NCBI GenBank assembly: GCA_015852425.1
Contig: JAAAIG010000656.1
Location: 5,553 to 22,400, forward strand
Direction of reading: 5' to 3'
From: Gryganskiella cystojenkinii
Taxonomy: Eukaryota; Mortierellomycota; Mortierellomycetes; Mortierellales; Mortierellaceae
Length of the DNA stretch: 16,848 bases
The notes under the pieces were generated by a model that did no database searches, was not told the origin of the DNA, and worked only from the letters and a program-made list of their open reading frames with translations. Positions 10,400-16,848 of this stretch are shown here, in pieces (position 1 is the stretch's first letter; each line of letters begins with the position of its first letter). The translations under genes and the position numbers were made by a program.

Positions 10400-11064
10400 T
10401 GTATCACTCGGTCGTAATGTAGCCCTTGACCTTGTTCGCGTCGACTGTTCGTTCGTGCTGCTTCTGAAAATATCAGCATCGAAAATTGCCAACGCGACAG
10501 GATAGTCGCACTGCTGGTGTGGAAAAGATCCATCAGTGACTCGAGGTGTGCAAGAACGAGATGACGTGGCGCCTGATTTTAGCTCGCAACTTATGAAGCC
10601 TCACACTAAACGACTATTCAGAAGTGTGGACAAAGAAACATGTTAATATGGTATGTTATGCACGAAGGGTAGGAAACAAGCTAGATAGGCGACGTTTTGA
10701 TTGAGTAATTTACGTTACTTCTGCGACTTCAATGGGCCAACGCACCCTTCATTTGAAGGCTGGGGTCTCATTGGCATGCTGGATGCGGACATTCCCTTCT
10801 TGGGAGTCAGAAACACCGCCTCTGTTGGACTCGACTATGCCCTGATAGCTTGGTGACAACGATAATGATTCTGGAGTCGAATGAAGCAGAGACGAGCGGC
10901 AGTAGTGTGACCAACATCGAAAGACAAAAGGTGACCTTATGTTCGGGGTCCCTTCGCCAGGTATTGGTGTCCGTCGAGTGGATCAAACAACGACTCACGT
11001 AGGGGGGATCTTGGGACCTGCACATGTTCTTATTGGTCAGGGGGAGGTGACAGACGATGGGCAT
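10400..11064 (-). pseudogene. Copy A: decayed 5' part of an RdRP-like gene
   Basis: Direct repeat of copy C positions 16012-16753, with many substitutions. A start-like ATG at 11062-11064 (minus, MPIVCHLPLTN) is preceded by a pyrimidine-rich leader. A conserved intron 3' end (gatattttcag) lies at about 10464-10474, followed by the exon piece QHERTVDANKVKGYITTE. The assignment to an RNA-dependent RNA polymerase is indirect: the equivalent part of copy C lies upstream, on the same strand, of an unmistakable RdRP segment. Its N-terminal VQVQGFP also resembles the RRM-like start of cellular RdRPs. The frame is broken repeatedly. Confidence 0.45.
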
Positions 11065-11200
11065 GTTCCTTGTCGAAGAGGTAACGACGAAGTGGAGTGA
11101 GGTTGTTGGGAAAGGTCGAACGACACAGGGTTCAATAATGTTTGAAAGGAAGGAATGAAAAGAACGAATGAAGTGAATGAAGAATGAAATGAGGCAAAAT
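10424..11200. repeat. Direct segmental repeat with 16012-16800 (A versus C)
   Basis: These two stretches match nearly throughout, including the blocks GATCCATCAGTGACTCGAGG, GAACGAGATGAC, ACTATTCAGAAG and GGTTCAATAATGTTT. Small differences are scattered along the length. Similarity resumes at 9575-9790 versus 14684-14880. The order and strand are the same, so copies A and C come from one duplication. Confidence 0.85.
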
Positions 11201-11483
11201 ATAAATTTACTAAAATGGGTGTGGCAATTTCTTTTGAGTCCAAAGTTACACCTGTCAAACCTTTCACACACACACACACAAACACACACACACGCACGCC
11301 TTCCATACTTTTACTTTGTCCAACTTTGCCCATATTCGCAAACACAAGAGCACCTGAATCCAAGTTAATACTGTAAGTCTAACCTTTCGAGCGTCTATTC
11401 CTTTGTTAGAACACAATATTCATGTTCTTGCAAAACATCCTCTGGTCCTTTTTTCCAGTGAACACACTAAATAGCATTTCAAG
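11065..11483. promoter_or_regulatory. Divergent spacer between pseudogene copies A and B
   Basis: This stretch carries the former leader of copy A (minus; purine-rich on plus at about 11140-11200, matching 16740-16800 of copy C), a CA microsatellite, and an AT-rich segment before the copy B start. No intact gene is seen. Confidence 0.45.
11265..11298. repeat. (CA)n microsatellite
   Basis: An almost uninterrupted CA dinucleotide run with one extra A and a CG substitution near the end. It lies just upstream of the old copy A leader. Confidence 0.95.
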
Positions 11484-12240
11484 ATGACTCTGATCGAGCT
11501 CTCCCGAAATTCTCTGGCAGGTTATGTCGTACCTGTATGCGCCAGACCGTTGCGTCCTCATATCGGTCTAAAGGACGTTTTTGAATCCTGTGCCACGCGA
11601 CTTTTTCTGGCATAAGATCCTTCGTCCCATCACCGCATCCGACGTGTGTGCAGACGAGATTCGAGCCGTCAGGCATCGGGCAGACCACATGGTGTTGGTC
11701 TGTGCCACAAGTTCTCGGGGCCTCGGCAGTCTTGCTTTTGCCCGTCTGGGACGGTTCTCAGAGTAAGTCCATTTCAATGTGCGTTGACTATCGATGTCAC
11801 CACTTTGAACGGAATCCCGAGCCTGCAGTCGACACCGAGCAGATCAAGGGTCGCTTGAGAGTCTCCACGCTGGTTGTTGAGTTAAAAACTCGCTCCTGAG
11901 TTACGCCACTGCTGTCTTGTTTGGTGGCTACTGTACAATCCCAAGAACAGGAACGCAGTTCTTTGTATGGTCGCCGAATCTTATGGGCGAGGCTGTGATT
12001 TTGATATTCACTGTGAAAAGCCTGTTTCCGTTGGTGACAGCGTTTCATCAATCTCGCAGCCTTCAAGCTCTAGATTATACCCTCTTGCAACCGTATGTCA
12101 CATTCGACATGACAAGAGTGACCATCGTCTTGTTTTGGTTGCAAGGTCTTCAACATCCTTTTCACTCAGGTCTGGCGATTGAGCAAGGATTGTTCCTCCG
12201 ATCGCGCGTTCACTGGTAGTTGTTGGTCTAGTGCATTTCC
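11484..12240 (+). pseudogene. Copy B: fragment of an RdRP-like gene (internal part)
   Basis: From the ATG at 11484 the frame shifts by one base after about six codons. One frame then reads PEILWQVMSYLYAPDR, VLISV, a TAA, then VPRDFFWHKILRPITASD, ADEIRAVRHRADHMVLV and LAFARLGRFSE, followed by another stop. The next frame gives VDYRCHHFERNPEPAVDTEQ and later CDFDIHCEKPVSV. The stretch 11510-11870 is inverted relative to copy C (15585-15930, minus), where it lies upstream of a clear RdRP motif. I therefore infer the N-terminal, pre-catalytic region of a cellular RdRP, now truncated. PEILWQVMSYL looks like an F-box, but the matching place in copy C does not, so that resemblance is probably chance. 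It is followed on the same strand by an F-box pseudogene. Confidence 0.45.
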
Positions 12241-12458
12241 TCTCTTTTCCAATGGGGATATCAGAATTTTTATTAACTAGTGGTCGTTTGATCTGACGTC
12301 AAGACTTGTCTTCGGGGAGATAATTCCATGGTTCGAAGTCGACAACTTTCGACAGATTCGATCTCACCTCTGTTCGGCGCACTCCTTTCTAATGGGTGGA
12401 GCGTCCACTCTTTGTCATTCTTAAGCATTCCGTCACTCATTCCTTCACTTATTCGACT
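12241..12458 (+). promoter_or_regulatory. Former promoter/leader of the copy B F-box pseudogene
   Basis: The last part (about 12395-12458) is rich in C and T and has TCATTC/TCACTTATTC stretches directly before the ATG at 12459, like the leaders of the intact genes. This supports the downstream F-box pseudogene having been an independent gene. No other feature is seen. Confidence 0.4.
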
Positions 12459-13484
12459 ATGAACGTGCCCGAACTCAGGTATATCATCAGCTAGTACCTT
12501 CCTCATGGGGATCTCGCTCGGCTCGCACTCGTCTCGAGGGACTGGCTCGCGACCAACATGCCAATTCTCTAGAGAACGCTGTACACCCGGGCCATCTACA
12601 AGCATCAAGCTCGCTCAAGCTTCGAACAGAGCCTACACTATAGTCGGCACCTTGTCATCCATCGGTTCATCCCTGAAGAGTACCAGTGGATCCTAGACGG
12701 TGCGTCGAACGTGCAGCAACTGCATCTCTCTATATACGCAGAGCCCATCATCTACGATGAAGAACGTCTTCAGCACCTTCTCCAGGGGTCCATAGAGCCG
12801 CAGGCTCCTCCGGTTCCGGCTCAGTGTATGAGCAGGTTCCTCCACTACAACGCCATCACCCTGACTCACGTCTCTCTGGACCGACTTGAGAAACATGAAT
12901 ATCCTTGGCTCTCGAGTCTACTCAGTGCTGACATGTTCCCGGTTCTCCGCGACTTCAAGTTGTGCGTATCGGTTCTCGACCCCGTTGAAACGGATATCCT
13001 GTTCAAGATTTGCTCGCGTCTGGAACGATTGAGCCTCGACAAGGTTCACTTGACCAAGCCAACACCTCCTGGGGCAGTGCCTTGGGATAAGTACTTGTTT
13101 TCGAGGCTTCGATCACTTCATGTGTCGATGCCTTCAGATCACCAATAGTCCCGAAGTTGTCCGTGCCACCGTGGCAGCGTCCATACGTCAGCTCGAAAAC
13201 GCTGCGTGGCCCCATTTGCAGTCGATCCACATCGATGGCGTGCTCAGTCGGGAAATCTTGGACGATGAACTTGTGCAAGTTCTGGATCATTGCCCCTCTC
13301 TGATCCAGCTACGGTTGCCATGTTCACGCTTCGGTGACCGATGTTTGTGTCCGTGCGTCGGCATTTCGCGAAGTTGGAGTTTCTCGGTCTCGAAGGGTGC
13401 ACGGAACTTTAGGGATGGATGGTTGAAAGGATCCTGGAGTTTCTATACTCTTGGCGAGGTCTTACATTTTTCATCCTGAATTAA
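12459..13484 (+). pseudogene. Copy B: F-box/LRR pseudogene, about 340 codons
   Basis: Best preserved of the three F-box relics. From ATG 12459 a single frame reads MNVPELRYIIS, TAG (12492), YLPHGDLARLALVSRDWLA (a clear F-box), ATNMPIL, TAG (12570, where the family usually has W), then a long open stretch including EEYQWILDGASNVQQLHLS, RLERLSLDKVHLTKPTPPG and LFSRLRSLHVS up to TAG 13146. A frameshift near 13130-13145 moves the gene to the frame with SPEVVRATVAASIRQLENA and HIDGVLSREILDDELVQVLD. A second shift near 13345 leads to HFAKLEFLGLEGCTEL, TAG (13410), GWMVERILEF and a final TAA at 13482. Three in-frame stops and two frameshifts mean loss of function. Compared with intact family members it also seems to lack the usual longer C-terminus. 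Confidence 0.85.
12640..13460. repeat. Inverted segmental repeat with about 14260-15279 (B versus C)
   Basis: Copy B on plus and copy C on minus share collinear blocks, e.g. GGAACGATTGAGCCTCGACA at 13022-13041 and its complement at about 14915-14935. A second pair is 11510-11870 versus 15585-15930. Together they make a diverged inverted repeat of about 1.2 kb total arm length around a centre near 13,900. Confidence 0.8.
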
Positions 13485-13740
13485 AGTTTCAACAACAATT
13501 ACACCGTCTGCACTGGCAACTGAGAGCAAACAATTAGCGCGTCAGTCTCTGAATGGGAATTTGAGAAAGTACTTTCAATTTTAAAATTGTTAAAAACTTA
13601 CACCAAGGACACTTCAATGAGTAGATGTGCTAAGGAAACAAATTATTAAAAGGTAAATCGTTTAAAGATTCCAGGAAATATTTGTACCTACCAATGTTGT
13701 TCGAGATTCATTGCCCCAAAAGTAGCCGTGATCAGACTGC
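13485..13740. other. AT-rich spacer without a recognisable gene
   Basis: It separates the 3' end of copy B (plus) from the 3' end of copy C (minus). It contains a perfect 14-bp palindrome CAATTTTAAAATTG at 13576-13589. I see no gene, RNA or mobile element in it. Confidence 0.5.
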
Positions 13741-15279
13741 TCACCGACCGTTGAATATAGGTATCTTCATTCCCAAGTTAGCGTCCTGCCAATAGTCAGA
13801 GGTCGAAGAATAGGCTAAGACCAGATCTGCAGCAATCGATGTCGAACCCAGAGCTTTCTCACAAATGAACATCAAAGAGTCACGGTACTCGTGTGCTGCT
13901 GAAAACAGCGCTCCTCTAGATCCAGATTGTTCTCGACCCAAGAGTCACGCGCGAATGGCGATCCATCACCGTACCTGTCCAGCCGCAAAGAAGCTGTTCA
14001 GTTGTTTTTGTGAAAGATGACCATGGTCCGCAGTTCATTCAGCCGTGGCGAGCTTCTCGTACACCAGCGCGTTCACCCAGCTTCTTTCCGATAATTCCAG
14101 ACAGACCCTGAGATGTCGCAGTCCAGCACAGACCCAAGGCCCTGGTACCGCGGATTGATCAGACGCCAAGGGACCGCGTTAGCGATGTTGGTAAGCCCAC
14201 TGCTTATCCGTGTGTGAGCAGGAAGTCGTCTTGTATGCCTCTAGTAAGCGACCCTCAAACTCGATCAGGTTTGTGCAAGATTCCAGGATCATTTCTGCCA
14301 TCGACAACCTTGAGTCCATTACACCCTTCGAGACGGAGAACCTCAAACGTCTCGAAATGTCGACGCAAGGACACAAAAGATCGTTCACCGAAGTGCGAGC
14401 ATGGCAATCGCAGCTGTGTCAGAGATGGAAGTGATCCAGAACTTGGGCAAAGTCATCTTGCAGGAAGTACCGACCGAGCACGCCATCGATGTGGAACGAA
14501 AAACTGCAAATCGAGCCACGCAATGTTTTCGAGCTGACGGATACAAGAGGCTCCAAAGACACGGACACTTTCGTTAAGAGTCGTCGCATATCCGACCTTG
14601 GATAATAGCCCCTCCAGATCATAGTACATGCCCGCAGACTTGTCATTCTTAGATGATGATGACGACTTCTTCTCGGAATGCCTTGGATCCTGGACGCATA
14701 CTACCAAGAACAGAGAAGGCTGCATGGACTGGCATCAGAGACCACTGTTGACTCTCCTATCACTATTACAAAGAGAAATCAACCGTGATGCCACGGTGAA
14801 GAAAGAGTTGACAAGTTCATCCCAGGTAATGGGACAGACACATGAGCGATCGAAGTCTCCAAAATCTCGAGTACTGATTCCCTAGAGGTGTCGGTCTGGG
14901 CCAGTGAACCTTGTCGAGGCTCAATCGTTCCAGTCGCGAGCAAATCCTGAACAGGATATTCGTTGCAACGGGGTCGAGGATCGACGCAGACAACTTGAAG
15001 ACTCGGGGGACTCGGAATATGTCTGCTCTGACCAGACTTGAGAGCCAAGGAATTTGTGTTTCTCACATCGGTGCAGAGACTCGAGTGAGACTGATAGTGT
15101 ACGATAGAAAAATCCATTCATAAACCAAGCCAGAGCGAGAGGATCGGTGTCTCCAAAATCAGCTGACGACGGTCCTCATCGTAAATGGTATAATGCGCAT
15201 GTATTGAGAAATCCAGTTGTCTGAAGTTGGATGCACCATCGAAGATCCACTGGTACTCACCAAGCAAGAAACGAACCTG
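13741..15279 (-). pseudogene. Copy C: decayed F-box-family LRR gene
   Basis: Minus-strand relic, readable in scattered frames. EYQWIFDGASNFRQLDFSIH and IYDEDRRQLILETPI match EEYQWILDGASNVQQLHLS of copy B. After that come ICSRLERLSLDKVH-type sequence near 14900-14950, IRQLENIAWLDLQ, HIDGVLGRYFLQDDFAQVLD (near 14480), LSMAEMILESCTNLIEFEG (near 14270-14310), and PWVCAGLRHLRVCLEL and LVYEKLATAE (near 14060-14150), which fit the conserved WxCxGLxxL ... LAxLxxL tail of fungal F-box families. The order is collinear with copy B over about 12640-13460, so the two form a large inverted repeat. The F-box motif itself is missing here and is replaced by an RdRP segment. Many stops and shifts; some 3' sequence present in copy A appears to be deleted. 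Confidence 0.75.
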
Positions 15280-15522
15280 TAAGGTCAATCCCCCCATCCA
15301 ATTTCGAATGCTGTCGGAGTCATGCTCGCCCTTCTCGGAACAAAAGAACCAGGCGGCCTTACCACGGAGTTGACTGGATGAAAACACGAGGAACTCATAC
15401 TTGCAGTTGCCAATCAAGACACAATTCCGCAGAGTGTCACAGATCCGATTGTGAATCGCGTTATGAGTGTCAGAGCCAGCATCTTTGGACCAAAGTCGGA
15501 GGCACTTGGAAATACACAGGAG
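15118..15522 (-). other. Open chimeric frame joining RdRP and F-box-LRR sequence
   Basis: After a TAG at 15523-15525, a single frame of 134 codons runs without a stop through the RdRP motif (KYEFLVFSSSQLR ... IRNWMGG) and on into F-box-family sequence (GEYQWIFDGASNF...) until the stop ending at 15118. Similarity to copy B begins near 15279, which places the junction there. This is a deletion fusion rather than an ordinary gene; no start codon or promoter is evident. Confidence 0.7.
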
Positions 15523-16753
15523 CTACAAAGTACAGTCGGGCACATCCTGTGCAACACATGGTCTCTGACGCAGCTCTGAGATCTCCTGGCTATCGACTTC
15601 GGGCTCAGGATTATTTTCGAAGCCGTGTCATCGACAGTCGACGCATATGGATATCGTCTTGCTCCGAAAACCATCCCAGACGGGCTGAGGTAAGACGGCT
15701 TTCGAGGGATAGGGCCGGAACCCCGAGGACTTGCGGCGGTCCTCACAAATGAGGAGACTCTAGGAACGGACCAACACCATGTGATCGGCCCGATGCCTGA
15801 CAGCTCAAATCTCGTCGGGAACTCATCGGATGCGGTTATAGGACGAAAAGTCCTACGACAGAAAGAGTCGCGTGGCGCAAGATTCGTCAACTCCTGTCAA
15901 CCGACATCAGGACACCGCAGCCTGACGTATACGAGTACGACATATCGTGCAATGAGACCTCCGACTGTGAATCATGAAAGACCAAGGCAGCGACTATGAT
16001 GCCATCTTGACCTTGTTCGTGTCGACTGTTCGTTCGTAGTACTTCTGAAAATATCAACATCGAAAATTGTCAACGTGACAAGATAGTCGGTTGCTGGTGT
16101 CGAACAGATCCATCAGTGACTCGAGGTGTGCAAGAACGAGATGACATGGCACCTGACTTTAGCCCGCAACTTGTGAAGCTTTACGCTAGAGAACTATTCA
16201 GAAGCGTGGACAAAGAAAAAGAAGTTGATATGTTGTGTTACGCACAAGCACAGAGAGACAACCAGAAAGGCGACTCTTCAACATGGGTAGCTTACCTTAC
16301 TGCTGCGACTTCATATGGGCCTATGCACCCCTTCACTGGAAGTATAGAATCTCATTGGCATCCAGGATGCGGACATTGCCTTCTTGGGTCGGAAACAGCG
16401 CTTCTCTGGGCTCGACTATCACTGTGAAACCTGAGTTTTCATCTCATCCAGGTTTTTTGTCGGTGACTGAGGTCTATTTTGCGCGAGAAGGATAATGGTC
16501 CTTGTGTCGAAAAATGAAGAAAAAATCGACGGCTAACACCGAGGGACAAAAGGAGACCTTATGCCCGGGGTCCTTTCGCAAGGTCGGTGTCCGTGGAGAG
16601 GATCAAACAGAGACTCGCTAGGGGGAAACCTTGGACTTGCACACATGGTCTGTTGGTTGTGGGGAGGCGAGAGACGATATGCACGTTCCTTGTCGAAGGT
16701 AGCGGCGTAGTGGAGTGAGGTTGATGGAGAAGGTCGAAAGGCAAAGGGTTCAA
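15280..16753 (-). pseudogene. Copy C: decayed cellular RNA-dependent RNA polymerase gene fragment
   Basis: Relic of an RNAi-type RdRP, which makes double-stranded RNA from single-stranded templates. The diagnostic part (about 15289-15460, minus) reads NRICDTLRNCVLIGN, KYEFLVFSSSQLRGKAAWFF and DSIRNWMG. Cellular RdRPs carry RI...L..GI.IG...YEFLAFSSSQLR...WFFA...IR.WMGDF at this place. Upstream pieces on the same strand are VQVQGFPLASLCLILS (near 16600-16640), GNVRILDANEILYFQ (near 16330-16380), an intron 3' end gatattttcag, YYERTVDTNKVK (near 16010-16046) and PRDSFCRRTFRPITASD (near 15840-15890). The start codon equivalent to copy A's ATG is GTG here. About 400 residues expected between the N-terminal region and the YEFL motif are deleted, and the catalytic aspartate region (DxDGD) is absent. 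It is not viral in type: the FSSSQLR/WMG motifs belong to cellular RdRPs. Confidence 0.8.
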
Positions 16754-16848
16754 TAATGTTTTAAAGGAAGGAAGAAAAGGAATGAAGAAAGAAATGGTGG
16801 AATGGGAAAAGAATGTTAATGACCGCGGCTGTGCTGCACAACTTAAAT
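16754..16848 (-). promoter_or_regulatory. Remnant leader of copy C
   Basis: Purine-rich on plus (pyrimidine-rich on minus), matching the leader of copy A at about 11130-11200. The window ends here, so the former promoter is not visible. Confidence 0.4.

Noticed and set aside
10129..10533. 134-codon minus-strand open frame in copy A
   Set aside because: It starts inside the former intron, crosses its 3' splice site and continues through AT-rich sequence without resemblance to copy C; it does not look like a gene.
11500..11580. F-box motif PEILWQVMSYL at the start of copy B
   Set aside because: The homologous place in copy C reads differently and leads into the RdRP-like region, so a real F-box here is doubtful; I kept it only as a remark.
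13576..13589. Perfect palindrome CAATTTTAAAATTG as an origin or transposon end
   Set aside because: Short, AT-rich and isolated, with no matching terminal repeat or target-site duplication nearby.
16116..16427. 103-codon plus-strand open frame in copy C
   Set aside because: The stretch is the reverse complement of the minus-strand RdRP-like relic and its intron; the matching frame in copy A is broken, so it is a chance frame.

Overview
The window looks like nuclear DNA of a filamentous early-diverging fungus, most likely Mortierellomycota. The reasons are the short GT..CTAAC..AG introns (86-127 bp), pyrimidine-rich 5' leaders before start codons, and several F-box/leucine-rich proteins of the kind that form large families in Mortierella-type genomes. 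The lineage is an inference from style; no marker gene was searched.

Left half (1-8143) holds intact genes. An F-box/LRR gene (458-2737, +) converges on a short spliced non-coding transcript on the minus strand (about 2923-3560). Each of its two introns carries one copy of a box C/D snoRNA that I identify as the SNORD25 (U25) / snR56 family, the guide for 2'-O-methylation of a G in the 18S rRNA segment AACAGGUCUG. This host transcript is divergent from an eight-exon nuclear gene for mitochondrial tyrosyl-tRNA synthetase (MSY1, 3714-6041, +), so a cytosolic-ribosome modification factor and a mitochondrial translation enzyme share one intergenic region of about 200 bp. MSY1 converges on a second intact F-box/LRR gene (6158-8143, -), whose upstream region carries a 15-bp direct repeat.

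Right half (8600-16848) is a graveyard of three decayed copies of one cassette, each a piece of an RNA-dependent RNA polymerase-like gene followed on the same strand by an F-box/LRR gene. Copy A is 8690-11064 (-), copy B is 11484-13484 (+) and copy C is about 13741-16753 (-). All carry stops, frameshifts and deletions. Copy C preserves a diagnostic piece of cellular RdRP of the RNAi type (YEFLVFSSSQLR ... IRNWMG) that runs in one open frame straight into F-box-family LRR sequence. Copies A and C are direct repeats, and copy B is inverted relative to both. No tRNA, rRNA, CRISPR array, insertion sequence or recognisable transposase was seen.

The most noteworthy items are the tandem intronic U25/snR56 snoRNA genes with duplicated host introns, and the RdRP/F-box pseudogene cassette laid out as diverged inverted repeats.
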